Source: Phycisphaerae bacterium (lineage in GTDB: Bacteria; Planctomycetota; Phycisphaerae; Sedimentisphaerales; Anaerobacaceae). Taken from it: a stretch of 53,571 nucleotides of DNA. Positions 1 through 8,777 of the stretch are shown piece by piece; position 1 is the first letter of the stretch, and the number at the start of each line of letters is the position of its first letter. The notes below the pieces were generated by a model. It saw only the letters and a list, made by a program, of their open reading frames with translations, searched no databases and was not told the origin of the DNA. The position numbers and the translations under genes were made by a program. Location: assembly GCA_030604525.1 (NCBI GenBank), contig JAUVVQ010000013.1:1-53571 (forward strand), read 5' to 3'.

Positions 1-128
1 AAACAAGAAATACCAGAATAAAAATACATACCGAACAGACTTTCATAACATGCCGCTTTCCCTAATACCTGCCCTTTAAATACGTAAAAAATATAATTTC
101 TCCGAACGACATCAAAATCTTACCAAAA

Positions 129-364
129 TTACCTTGAGCTATCAAGAATTTTAGTGCAAACGAGGTCGGGCAGCCAACCATTGTAAACGGCCAGGCGGAT
201 ATCGCAATCCTTGGCGTCAAAGTGATTTGGGGGGCCATAGTACATCAGATACAAATCGTCGGCGACTTTTAAGACCTCGGCGTCATGACCTTCGATAAGA
301 TTTTTGTTTTTTGCCTTCCAGTGTATGCCGTCTTTTGAGGCTGCATATCGTGTTAAACTATTCT
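129..364 (-). pseudogene. C-terminal remnant of a glycoside hydrolase (GH43/GH32/GH117-like propeller)
   Basis: A minus-strand frame of about 77 codons ends in TAA at 129-131. It contains RYAASKDGIHWKAKN, AEVLKVADDLYLMYYGPP and CDIRLAVYNGWLPDLV, which resemble blade repeats and the C-terminal end of five-bladed-propeller glycoside hydrolases of the GH43/GH32/GH117 type. No start codon or N-terminal part is present: the frame begins exactly where the copied sulfatase 5' end stops (365). It is therefore the tail of a hydrolase whose front was replaced by recombination. The exact family is an inference from motif style. It belongs to the neighbouring polysaccharide locus and is unlikely to be functional. 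Confidence 0.6.
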
Positions 365-432
365 GGCAGTGCTACGATGCCTAAACCCAGCCCCTTAAGG
401 AAATGACGACGACTTGTGGTTATGTATCTCAT
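358..432 (-). pseudogene. Duplicated 5' end of the adjacent sulfatase gene
   Basis: The minus strand reads MRYITTSRRHFLKGLGLG and six more residues, then TAG at 358-360. It is the Tat-signal start of the sulfatase at 528-2009 with Ile12 changed to Leu and a later Ala to Val. The upstream 28 bases are also copied. Reading then passes, out of frame, into the hydrolase tail at 129-364. It is a broken gene start produced by duplication, giving at most a 24-residue peptide. Confidence 0.8.
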
Positions 433-460
433 ATTCTACGTTCTTTCTTGTCAACCAAAC
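365..460. repeat. 96-bp direct repeat, copy 1
   Basis: Bases 365-460 match 1942-2037 with two differences by eye (94 of 96 identical). The repeat covers the first codons and upstream region of a sulfatase gene. The two copies are 1577 bases apart and bracket the intact sulfatase. Homology stops sharply at 365, the joint with the hydrolase remnant, and at 460. Confidence 0.9.
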
Positions 461-527
461 GCTGCGGATAACCGGCAAATGAAAGCACGCCTTTCATTCG
501 TACAGTTCATTCGATTGTTCGCTTCAT

Positions 528-2009
528 CTATTGATTGTCTTTTAATCTCTCCAGCGGAACCAGGTATTGTGGATTCATGTTCTTGCCCACGGGGCGGCAA
601 TTCTTCGGGTTATCCAAGTCCGCATGGGCCTGATCCAGATACTTTCTGAGGCGCTTCACAATATCCAGATTGTCTTTGGCAACGTTCTGCCGTTCGCCAA
701 TATCCTTCTCAAGGTTGTAGAGCTCAGCATTGCTATGCAGTTTCCATTTACCGGAGCGGACCGCCTGCAGGTTATTGCCCTTGTAGTAGAGGAAGCTCTG
801 GTGCGGTGATTTTGCATTAGCCCGGCCAAGGAGTAGTGGTGCAATGTTCCTGCCGTCGATAACCCGGTCATTTGGAACCTTACCGCCGCCCAGGATGGCA
901 AAAGTCGGCAGCAAATCCATAGTAGTAGCGATTTCGTCGCAGGTGCTGTTTGCGGGGATGGTGCCCGGCCACCAGGCAAGTGTTGGTTCTCGCATACCGC
1001 CCTCCCAGGTAGCACCTTTGTTACCTCGCAGCGGTCCGTTGGAGCAGCCCCATGCTCCACCGTTGTCAGAGGTGAATATCACCATCGTGTTCCTGGCCAA
1101 GCCCAATTCCTTAATGGTTTTCAGTATGCGTCCCGCCGACCAGTCCACCTCTTCGATCTGGGCCCGAGTTCGCTGGCGCATGGCGTATGTTGGCTCACGA
1201 GCCATTCGCTCCTCGTCCAAATCCCTTGCCGGACCCGCCCTGTCAATAAACTCCTTGCGAGCATTGCAGGGAGAATGGACAAAGGCATGCGGAAGGTACA
1301 CGAAGAACGGCCGGTCCCGGTTATCCCGGATGAACGCGACCGCCTCGTCGGTAAAACGCTTGCACAACTGCCCCTGGTCGTCCATATCTTTCACTATGTC
1401 CACGACCTTGTTGTTGCGCAATACTGGAAGGGGGCAGGGAGCCACCTTCCATTCCTTCGCCTCCGGCATTGGCGGCCACATATCGTTCGAATATGGAATA
1501 CCGAAGTAGCTGTCGAATCCATAATTGGTGGGAAGAAACTCTGGCTGGTCTCCCAAGTGCCATTTACCGAAACAGCCGGTAGCATAGCCAGCATCCTTGA
1601 GAATGCTCGCTATGGTCTTCTCTTTCGGATTGAGTCCGTATGGGTCTTTCGGGAAGAGCACGACGCCCCAGGAGCCGGTCGCAAGTCCTACGCGCTTCGG
1701 GTAGCATCCGGTCATCAGTGCCGCCCGAGACGGTGTGCAGACTGGTGCGGCCACATAGAACGAGGTCAGCTTCATCCCCTCGTCGGCCATACGATTCAAT
1801 TCAGGAGTCTTGTTCAGTTTTGAACCAAAGGGCTCGATATCTCCATAACCCATGTCGTCGATAAATATCACGACAAAATTCGGTTTTCTTTTCGCTTTCG
1901 ATGTACCCGCCCATAGCGCCGTTGCGCCCATCGAGAATGTGGGCAGTGCTGCGATGCCTAAACCCAGCCCCTTAATGAAATGACGACGACTTGTGGTTAT
2001 GTATCTCAT
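528..2009 (-). CDS. Tat-exported sulfatase (family S1)
   Basis: 493 residues. The N-terminus has a twin-arginine signal (SRRHFIKGLGLG, residues 7-18) followed by a hydrophobic stretch, so the enzyme is probably exported to the periplasm or surface. Metal-binding Asp51-Asp52 lie in FIDDMGYGD. The sulfatase signature CTPSR begins at Cys91, the residue converted to formylglycine in this family, followed by AALMTGCYPKRVGL. A TSDNGG motif supplies further metal ligands. Length and order match family S1 arylsulfatases acting on sulfated glycans; the substrate cannot be told. No clear Shine-Dalgarno precedes the ATG. Its 5' end is duplicated at 365-460. No formylglycine-generating enzyme gene is in the window. 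Confidence 0.93.
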   Translation of the reverse strand: MRYITTSRRHFIKGLGLGIAALPTFSMGATALWAGTSKAKRKPNFVVIFIDDMGYGDIEPFGSKLNKTPELNRMADEGMKLTSFYVAAPVCTPSRAALMTGCYPKRVGLATGSWGVVLFPKDPYGLNPKEKTIASILKDAGYATGCFGKWHLGDQPEFLPTNYGFDSYFGIPYSNDMWPPMPEAKEWKVAPCPLPVLRNNKVVDIVKDMDDQGQLCKRFTDEAVAFIRDNRDRPFFVYLPHAFVHSPCNARKEFIDRAGPARDLDEERMAREPTYAMRQRTRAQIEEVDWSAGRILKTIKELGLARNTMVIFTSDNGGAWGCSNGPLRGNKGATWEGGMREPTLAWWPGTIPANSTCDEIATTMDLLPTFAILGGGKVPNDRVIDGRNIAPLLLGRANAKSPHQSFLYYKGNNLQAVRSGKWKLHSNAELYNLEKDIGERQNVAKDNLDIVKRLRKYLDQAHADLDNPKNCRPVGKNMNPQYLVPLERLKDNQ

Positions 2010-2037
2010 ATTCTACGTTCTTTCTTGTCAACCAAAC
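1942..2037. repeat. 96-bp direct repeat, copy 2 (native position)
   Basis: This is the copy that forms the true start of the sulfatase: it spans the ATG at 2009-2007, 28 bases upstream and about 22 codons. See copy 1 at 365-460. The copies probably arose by segmental duplication followed by deletion of most of one sulfatase copy. Confidence 0.9.
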
Positions 2038-2224
2038 TTATGATTAGGTAGTTTCTGTATAAAAACCCAAACCTTGTCCCCGCATGTTCGGCAGGGAACA
2101 GACTTCTGTCTTTCTGTATAACAAGTTCCGCTTGCTTCTTCAATATTTACCTGTCCTCCGAAGCTTTACGCGAAGGAAGCTCCAATCTCTTGCGCCTCTC
2201 CTATGGAGTCCTCAGGAACAATTG

Positions 2225-3889
2225 TCAATATGGATTTGCCGGCATCATGTCCCATGCCTTTACGCTTTCGAAAGTGGCTTTGCCACCCTTTGCGAACAGG
2301 ATAAGTCCCAGGCTGTCATCGCGGCCGGGATAGACTCGGCGGGTAATTGCCTGCCGATCGTTGGCATACATTTCTACTACGCATTTATCTACGAATACGC
2401 GTAGATGCAGATCTTCATTATCGCCCAACACAAACGGTGCTCGCTCTACTTTCTCCCATCCGTCGACGCCACTACGTGTTGAGTCGAATACCAGTTCCTT
2501 TGTATCTGTGTCATAATAGAGCAACGTTTCTTCTTCACCACTGGGTGAAGTGCGAACCTTCACGCCACACTGCCCAGATTCGCCGGGTTTGATGATAAGT
2601 TCCAATTCACATGAATCGCCTTCGACACCTTTCAGTGTTTCCGTCTGGCCATCATTGAGAGTTATTCCTTCCCACTTCTTTTCCATTTGGCGCAGCATTT
2701 CCAGTTCCTGGACCGGGGCCATCCGTAGTGTTCCGTCATCGCCAAGCCAGAGTGTGCGTGGCAATCCATATACACCTGTCCATCCTTTGGTATCATGGTC
2801 TTCCGAATTGTCCCTGAGCCAGGCCCACATAATTTGGCGGCCCTTGCCGTCAACCAGTGCTTCGGGCGCGAAATAAGTTCTGTCGATCCATGACATTCGT
2901 CCATGGTTGTTCGGGATAAATCGGTCGTTTGTCGTGTCGTAATCACCGATATAATACTGGGCTCCGCGGTTATGGGAAATGAAAAGCAGGAGATGCTTAT
3001 TACTCGGTTCACCACCGTCCGGGCTTGACGGCAATGGAAGGAAACTCGGACACATGTTGTCTTCACTTGTTTCGGTCCATTCCGGATTACGCTTGTAGAA
3101 TCTATGCATGTATTCCCAGTTGACCAAGTCGGTAGATTTGAAAAGGTCAAGCCAGTCACCCTGCATATATGGTGGAGAATCTTCTTCACGGCCAAAGCTA
3201 TCCAGCACCAGCAAATTACCTGTGCCCATGTAGTAAACACCGTCCTTCTTCCATATATTGCTCGGATCGGCCGAACCATAAATCAACCGATTGCCGTTTT
3301 CATCTGTTGTATCTGTTATTCCCCATCCGGTCGATTTAATGACTGGATTCTCGCGTAATTTCTCAAACCGGTTGTAATGTGGTTCACTGCTCTTTGCCAA
3401 ACCAATTCCGAGAATATCCCATATCATCCAGTATGAAAGATAAACCGTTCCATCATCGTCCACAAACGCACCTCCACTGAAACAGCCGGTATCTCCATTA
3501 CCCGGCCCAATTGCATCAGGGTGATGCCTCCAATGGATTAGATCATTACTGGAAATATGCCCCCAACAGAATCCTGATTGTGTTCGTTCGTACAAGTACA
3601 TCAGATGATATCGCCCGTTAGCATAGAATGCTCCCTCCGGATCGCCCGGCTTACCCATGCCTTCGGGTACAGTGAAATGATATCCCGGCCGGTATGGATC
3701 TTCCAGCATATGTTCGCGCAGTTCACGTGCAGAGAGCATAATATTTCCAGGTACGGAACCCTCGCTACGCCAATCGGGAGCCGCCTTCTTCGTGGCACAT
3801 CCACCAGCAATCAATACGAGTAATGCGACTTTCAACAAACTTGTAGCCCTTAAGAATTGACCGAATGATATATGAGCACCATTTTTCAT
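2225..3889 (-). CDS. GH32-like glycoside hydrolase, lipoprotein
   Basis: 554 residues. The N-terminus has a lipoprotein-type signal ending in AGGC (Cys31), so the enzyme is probably membrane-anchored and faces outward. RPGYHFTVPEGMGKPGDPEG places a GDPEG motif (Asp83) at the GH32 nucleophile position. WGHISSNDLIHW (109-120), a GCFSGGAF motif, an ADP triad (Asp208, equivalent to the RDP motif) and SEDNMCPSFLP (Glu276 candidate acid/base) follow in GH32 order. A C-terminal beta-sandwich of about 150 residues is also as in GH32. Members cleave fructans or sucrose-type bonds, but the motifs here are divergent, so the true substrate is uncertain. The ATG has a good AAGGAG. It sits among sulfatases. 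Confidence 0.85.
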   Translation of the reverse strand: MKNGAHISFGQFLRATSLLKVALLVLIAGGCATKKAAPDWRSEGSVPGNIMLSARELREHMLEDPYRPGYHFTVPEGMGKPGDPEGAFYANGRYHLMYLYERTQSGFCWGHISSNDLIHWRHHPDAIGPGNGDTGCFSGGAFVDDDGTVYLSYWMIWDILGIGLAKSSEPHYNRFEKLRENPVIKSTGWGITDTTDENGNRLIYGSADPSNIWKKDGVYYMGTGNLLVLDSFGREEDSPPYMQGDWLDLFKSTDLVNWEYMHRFYKRNPEWTETSEDNMCPSFLPLPSSPDGGEPSNKHLLLFISHNRGAQYYIGDYDTTNDRFIPNNHGRMSWIDRTYFAPEALVDGKGRQIMWAWLRDNSEDHDTKGWTGVYGLPRTLWLGDDGTLRMAPVQELEMLRQMEKKWEGITLNDGQTETLKGVEGDSCELELIIKPGESGQCGVKVRTSPSGEEETLLYYDTDTKELVFDSTRSGVDGWEKVERAPFVLGDNEDLHLRVFVDKCVVEMYANDRQAITRRVYPGRDDSLGLILFAKGGKATFESVKAWDMMPANPY

Positions 3890-3907
3890 AGCTTTCTCCT
3901 TATAAAA

Positions 3908-4155
3908 TCATCTTTGTTTTTTTCTCAACATCACTGCACCGAAGCCCAGCATAAAGATCGCAGAGGATTCAGGGACAAGGGTAAGGTGCCGGCAGGTACC
4001 TTGGTAAATCCATCAAGTGTAGACTTACTTGGTGACACTATGACTTTCGGGATGGTTTGTTCAAAAAGTTGATACGCCTGAGGAAGTTTGTCCTTCAAGT
4101 CAGCACTATTTCTGATCTTCCCGCCGCGGGTCCACTCATCCCCTTGGCCCACCAT
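3908..4155 (-). pseudogene. Frameshifted remnant of a PEP-CTERM protein
   Basis: The minus strand carries a short coding-like stretch (GDEWTRGGKIRNSADLKDKL and about 35 more residues). A different frame then finishes with VPESSAIFMLGFGAVMLRKK and a TGA at 3908-3910. The last part is a textbook PEP-CTERM signal: V-P-E-S, a hydrophobic span, then a basic tail, used for exosortase-dependent surface anchoring in planctomycetes. The two parts are in different frames, and stops precede the first part, so no intact gene exists. It lies just upstream of the GH32-like gene. The original function is not recognisable. Confidence 0.65.
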
Positions 4156-4249
4156 ATGGCCTCATTAGGTCCAGCTTTGAGCTGGGATCTAAAAAGAAAT
4201 CCAGCTTTTCTAAATTTATGGCTTTTTAAATCCGTATTAATCTTTCTCC

Positions 4250-6001
4250 CTAATTATTATCTGCTGTTTGTTTGTCCCAGGGCCAAGGCAGCACCTTTGT
4301 CCGATAAGCCCATTGTTCCCACAACTTGGCCATTTGTTTAACACGTTTCGGATGTTGACCGACTAAATTTCGCGTTTCAGTTCTGTCCGCTTCAAGATCA
4401 TACAATTCCCATTTATCTTTGTCGGTTTCAATATATCGACAATTTCTTTGAACTCGAGCTACTAATTTCCATTTGCCGACTCGAATGGCACGATTCCCTT
4501 CATGTTCCCAGAAAATTGCTTCTCGTTTGATTGGTTTATTCTCAAATGCCGGGACAAGGCTCTTGCCTTCCATCGGTATAATTTTATGTTCTTTGTATTC
4601 AACAGGATATTTTGCCGAGGCAGAATCAACACAAGTCGCCATTATATCGATTAGATGTCCGGGTTGATGGCTTAACCGGCCTTTGGCTTTTATTCGTTCC
4701 GGCCAGTGCACAATCAACGGTGTTGATATACCCCCCTCATGAACCCAGTGCTTATAAAGCCGGAAAGGGGTATTACTGGCATTTGCCCAGCCGATGCCAT
4801 ACGATATATATGTATCCGCCGGACCGGGCATAACACCTATCCCCAATCGCACCGGTCGGCCGTCCCGTGTAACTCTTGGCTCCATGTCATATTGAAGTTC
4901 GTCCGGGGCCATTGGTTCAAGTTTCCTCTTCGCATAACGAGCAGGATTATACGGTTCCTCTGTCCCATATTCCTCAGCACAACCGCCATTATCTTCCAGG
5001 AAAAAAATGAGGGTATTGTCAAATTGCCCTTTCTGCTTTAATGCCTTCACTATCCGACCGATACCCTGGTCCATGTTATCAATCATAGCGGCATATACTT
5101 CCATACGACGCGCCTGCCACTCTTTCAGTTTTTCATCTTCCCAGGCCGGTACCTTCTCATCACGTGCCGTCAACGACCATTGTTCGTTCACCAATCCCAT
5201 TTTAATCAGTCTCGCGTGACGCTCCTTCCGTATAGCATCCCATCCTTTATCATATTTTCCCTTATATTTTTTAATATCCTTCGGCAGGGCGTGCATAGGC
5301 CAATGGGCCGCCGTATAAGCTACGTACATGAAAAATGGATTATTCGTTTTATGCTCCTGAATATATTTCACCGCATTGTCGCTGATGGCATCGGTATAAT
5401 AAAAATCTTCACCCGGAGCAATCTGGGTATTATCTCGCGTAAGCGAGGTGGGGTCATAAAAACTTCCCGCCCCGCGAATCGTCCCGAAGAATCTGTCGAA
5501 TCCCCTCTGCAAAGGCCAATTATGCTTGGGGCCGTTCGGTGCGATATGCGGCGTCACGTGCCACTTACCTGCCATATAGGTCGAATAGCCGGATTGCTTG
5601 AGGACTTCGGCAATGGTCATACAATTTTTATTCAAATCGCCCAGATAGGCCTTGAGTCTATGATTAGCATTCACCATGTGCCCGATGCCCGTCTGATGCG
5701 GATACAACCCCGTCAAGAGCGACGCCCTGGTCGGACAACAACGTGCGGTATTATAAAATTGGGTAAATCGAAGTCCGTTAGCAGCGAGATTGTCCAGATT
5801 CGACGTTTGGATTTCGCCGCCGTAGCAGCCGATATCAGAAAAGCCCATATCATCAGACATAATTAGAACGATATTGGGCCTGTCCCCGAGCACTTCGTCC
5901 GCCGACAGCTTCATAGCCTTCGCGTATCCCGGTATTGCCAGCGATGCGGCGCCAGCGCCCATAGCTTTCAAAAAATCACGTCGATTCACTCCATTGGCCA
6001 T
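4250..6001 (-). CDS. Tat-exported arylsulfatase (family S1)
   Basis: 583 residues. It begins with a twin-arginine signal (NRRDFLKAMGAGAASLAIPG). Asp50-Asp51 in MSDDMGFSD are metal ligands. The sulfatase signature reads CCPTR, with Cys88 as the formylglycine precursor and Thr replacing the usual Ser, followed by ASLLTGLYPHQTGIGHM. Later YVAYTAAHWPMHALP and FFLEDNGGCAEEYG motifs are typical of arylsulfatases. It is longer than its neighbour at 528-2009 and not a close copy. It starts 14 bases after the next sulfatase gene ends, with a GGAG upstream, so the two are probably one transcript. Substrate unknown; probably a sulfated algal or animal polysaccharide. Confidence 0.93.
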   Translation of the reverse strand: MANGVNRRDFLKAMGAGAASLAIPGYAKAMKLSADEVLGDRPNIVLIMSDDMGFSDIGCYGGEIQTSNLDNLAANGLRFTQFYNTARCCPTRASLLTGLYPHQTGIGHMVNANHRLKAYLGDLNKNCMTIAEVLKQSGYSTYMAGKWHVTPHIAPNGPKHNWPLQRGFDRFFGTIRGAGSFYDPTSLTRDNTQIAPGEDFYYTDAISDNAVKYIQEHKTNNPFFMYVAYTAAHWPMHALPKDIKKYKGKYDKGWDAIRKERHARLIKMGLVNEQWSLTARDEKVPAWEDEKLKEWQARRMEVYAAMIDNMDQGIGRIVKALKQKGQFDNTLIFFLEDNGGCAEEYGTEEPYNPARYAKRKLEPMAPDELQYDMEPRVTRDGRPVRLGIGVMPGPADTYISYGIGWANASNTPFRLYKHWVHEGGISTPLIVHWPERIKAKGRLSHQPGHLIDIMATCVDSASAKYPVEYKEHKIIPMEGKSLVPAFENKPIKREAIFWEHEGNRAIRVGKWKLVARVQRNCRYIETDKDKWELYDLEADRTETRNLVGQHPKRVKQMAKLWEQWAYRTKVLPWPWDKQTADNN

Positions 6002-6015
6002 TTTCGAATTCTCCG

Positions 6016-7518
6016 TTAATGTTTTTGTGTTGAAGAAGGAATAATATAATCAGGAATGTACTTGGAAAGTTCCTTGATCACATCTGCATATTTCTTATCA
6101 CCGGCCAGATTTGCATACTCATTAATATCTTCCGAATGATCATAGAGTTCTTCAAAGCCATTGCTGTACTTGATGTAACGCCAGCGTTCGGAGCGTACAC
6201 TATGTCCGACTATTCCTCGATAAAAGCCGAATGAAGTCACAGCCGGTGCAGAGCGCTTCTTTGTGACATCCTTTAGAAGCGGCACCAGGCTTTCGCCATC
6301 ACATTGTTTTGGGATTGGCAAACCTGTAAGTTCGCACAATGTCGGATAAGTATCAATCAAGCTTACTGCGGAAGTGCACCTCGAACCCGATTGTGTCATA
6401 CCCGGAACGACAAAGAAATAAGGAACTCGTGTTGATTCTTCCCATAAAGTGAACTTTTCCCAATTCTCCTTTTCGCCAATATGCATTCCATGATCAGACC
6501 ATAGTACAATTATGGTATCTTCAGCATATTCACTCTTTTCAAATCCATCCAGCAGCTTTCCAATTTGCGCATCCGCATAACTGATGCTCGCCAGATATCC
6601 TTGTACAAGAATTTCCCAGTAATCGTTTTCCAATACCCATCTGTGCCATGCTTCGCGACCGTGCGAAAAAGCATCTTTAAGGTCATCCTTCTGATGAGGC
6701 GGCAACTGAATCTTATCTAACGGGTACATATCAAAATATTTCTGCGGCACCTCCCATGGGATATGCGGACGAAAAACCCCACAAGCCAGAAAGAATGGGT
6801 CTTCATGTTTTTCGTTCAGTTTTGATACCGCCCATTCCACGACCTTGTAATCACTTGTCTGCTCCTCAGGAATCTGCAAAGGTTTTGCTCCGAATAGTTG
6901 TCTGGCTCCCAACGGCCTGCCCTCTGTCAGCCCCGCTTCCTTATCCGGTATCAACTCAGGCCGAATCCATTTCGGGATTGGATTCTCTGCACTCGGATAG
7001 TATTCATCCCAGTCTTCCCCGGGACATTCACTGCCATCCCACCACTGTAATGCATGATAGATCTTTCCAACTCCAAAGGCCCTGTAGCCATGATCACGAA
7101 AATGCTGTGATATCGTAACAACATCCTTCAAGACTCCTGTACCGCTATCGGGTCCGGTTCGCCACGTTGGTTTTCCTTTGCTGGTAAACACATTGTTTAT
7201 AATACCTGACCGGCTTGGGTGCACGCCGGTCATCACTGAAAGTCGAGACGGGTGGCATGCAGGGGCGGCACAATGTGCATTGGTAAATGTCACTCCCTTT
7301 TTCGCCAGCCGATCCAAATTAGGTGTCTTTGCATGAGGCAGATGATTGGCCAATGGCCCAATCCAGTCATTCATATCATCTACAGCGATAAAAAGGATGT
7401 TGGATTTTTTACTCCTGTCTCGATTCTCAAAAAGAGACGCAGAAACCGACAGACTGGCTGCTGTTATCCCCAGACCGAACATCTTTATAAAACTGCGCCG
7501 GCTGATGATATGTTTCAT
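6016..7518 (-). CDS. Iduronate-2-sulfatase-like exported sulfatase
   Basis: 500 residues with a twin-arginine signal (SRRSFIKMFGLGITAASL). FIAVDDMNDW (43-52) and the signature CHPSR starting at Cys88, followed by LSVMTGVHPSRSGI, are the hallmarks of the iduronate-2-sulfatase-like branch. LWSDHGMHIGEKENW further on provides the metal- and sulfate-binding Asp/His. Members of this branch remove 2-O-type sulfate from glycans, but true substrate specificity cannot be read here. A GGAGAAAG lies before the ATG. It is the first gene of a two-gene unit with the sulfatase at 4250-6001. Confidence 0.92.
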   Translation of the reverse strand: MKHIISRRSFIKMFGLGITAASLSVSASLFENRDRSKKSNILFIAVDDMNDWIGPLANHLPHAKTPNLDRLAKKGVTFTNAHCAAPACHPSRLSVMTGVHPSRSGIINNVFTSKGKPTWRTGPDSGTGVLKDVVTISQHFRDHGYRAFGVGKIYHALQWWDGSECPGEDWDEYYPSAENPIPKWIRPELIPDKEAGLTEGRPLGARQLFGAKPLQIPEEQTSDYKVVEWAVSKLNEKHEDPFFLACGVFRPHIPWEVPQKYFDMYPLDKIQLPPHQKDDLKDAFSHGREAWHRWVLENDYWEILVQGYLASISYADAQIGKLLDGFEKSEYAEDTIIVLWSDHGMHIGEKENWEKFTLWEESTRVPYFFVVPGMTQSGSRCTSAVSLIDTYPTLCELTGLPIPKQCDGESLVPLLKDVTKKRSAPAVTSFGFYRGIVGHSVRSERWRYIKYSNGFEELYDHSEDINEYANLAGDKKYADVIKELSKYIPDYIIPSSTQKH

Positions 7519-7907
7519 GATCTTTCTCCAAACTGGGATTTCCCGTATAATGTTTTATATCCTTGCTCAGCTACGCCGCTGACTCTTTTCCGATAGAATA
7601 TCAAATTGATCTCAAAAATTCAATGTTTCCAGCTTCATTTTGAAACTATTTCAGCCACAATAATAGCAAAAACACGAACTTGGCCACTGATTATCGTTTC
7701 TTTGACGTACCTCAACCAGTGTCCCATCTGAAATCCAACTTTTCAGCAATTCTCTGCATTAGCCGGACCCAATTGGCACCCAACTTTTACGTCAAAAAAA
7801 AAGCGTATAACAATCGATGGGACAACTACTTACAGTGGGACATACGGTCTGAAAATCCGCGTGTCGTCGATTCAGGCCCGTCCCTGCCCATTCGCTTTTC
7901 TCCGCAG
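7519..7907. other. 389-bp gene-free spacer with a 9-bp inverted repeat
   Basis: No convincing reading frame is present. TGTCCCATC at 7720-7728 is the exact reverse complement of GATGGGACA at 7816-7824. An AGTGGGACAT lies just beyond (7834-7843). The arms are 87 bases apart and enclose a run of nine A. It could be a decayed mobile-element end or a regulatory site of the sulfatase unit that starts at 7518. Neither is demonstrated. Confidence 0.4.
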
Positions 7908-8777
7908 CTATCTTTTTAGTTGAAATATCTTTTCCATAATCTGATTGTCAAACGGCTTACCACCTTCATCTACGAACGGCTTATCTATAGGCCCTACCAA
8001 TCTCCCCCACGCCTTCGACGCCTCCGTTTTCTCCATCGGCGCCCAGCTCGTTTCCATATCGAATTCGCAAACAACATCGGAAAACTCAAACGTTCGGTGA
8101 CCAACCAGATAAATCTCAAGGTCGAGAACCCCCGCATCCTTTATCCCCTTCGTAATACCAGGCCACGCTCTGCCTAACTTATGCACATCCTTGTAACGCT
8201 GAACCATCCCCGGCTCGGCTACCAGCTCCCGGGCGTCCACAAAGCGTTTGCTCCCCACTGATAACGGCTGCTGAGGATAACCCTCCCGCTTGTCATACTC
8301 GTTTTTCTGCTCCAGCTTATAAACCCGCTCTAACAAAACCCACTTATCCGCCCGCTTTGCTTCCGGCAGGGGCTTCAGATACGGCCCGACTTTCCTCAGC
8401 CAGCTTTGATATGCCGGATTCGCCTTAATCTCCTGCTTCGCCGTCTCTAAGTCAAATCCATCCTTCGTCTCCAGCACTGTAAGCAAACGGTCCTGAAACT
8501 GATAAATTTGCATCTGCAGTACGCCCATATCTATCAGCTCTTTCTTTACCTGTTCCGGGAACTCGTCCCGCAATAACCACCGGTATGCTTCGACCGACTC
8601 CGATTTATCCCGCAAATCGCACGCAAACATATACCGCTTGTAATTACCCGCAACCTTATAATCTCCCCGTTGCAATCCGTTGCAGGAAACCAGACAGAAA
8701 ACAATCGATACAATGATTAAAATAATTACACATACTTGACACCTTACAAAGCGCCTTTTCGAAAACACTGACTTCAT
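7908..8777 (-). CDS. Lipoprotein with two L-rhamnose-mutarotase-like (RhaM/DUF718) domains
   Basis: 289 residues. The signal ends in a lipobox LVSC (Cys32). Domain 1 (about 46-155) has KRYMFACDLRD, GVLQMQIYQFQDRLLTVLET and FDLE, the pattern of L-rhamnose mutarotase (anomer interconversion). Domain 2 (about 177-285) repeats it with YKDVHKLGRAWPGI, AGVLDLEIYLVGHRTFEF and FDME. The catalytic His expected four residues after Tyr is Leu in domain 1 but present in domain 2 (His199). Domain 2 has two extra residues before the Trp. Usual RhaM is about 105 residues, cytoplasmic and single-domain. An outward-facing tandem form could process or bind rhamnose or fucose from the polysaccharide. AGGAGATAG precedes the ATG. 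Confidence 0.72.
   Translation of the reverse strand: MKSVFSKRRFVRCQVCVIILIIVSIVFCLVSCNGLQRGDYKVAGNYKRYMFACDLRDKSESVEAYRWLLRDEFPEQVKKELIDMGVLQMQIYQFQDRLLTVLETKDGFDLETAKQEIKANPAYQSWLRKVGPYLKPLPEAKRADKWVLLERVYKLEQKNEYDKREGYPQQPLSVGSKRFVDARELVAEPGMVQRYKDVHKLGRAWPGITKGIKDAGVLDLEIYLVGHRTFEFSDVVCEFDMETSWAPMEKTEASKAWGRLVGPIDKPFVDEGGKPFDNQIMEKIFQLKR

Noticed and set aside
844-1823. Two long plus-strand frames (221 and 182 codons) opposite the first sulfatase
   Set aside because: Antisense to a well-conserved gene with signal peptide and catalytic motif.
4057-4341. 94-codon plus-strand frame over the PEP-CTERM remnant
   Set aside because: Overlaps two minus-strand coding stretches and has no motif.
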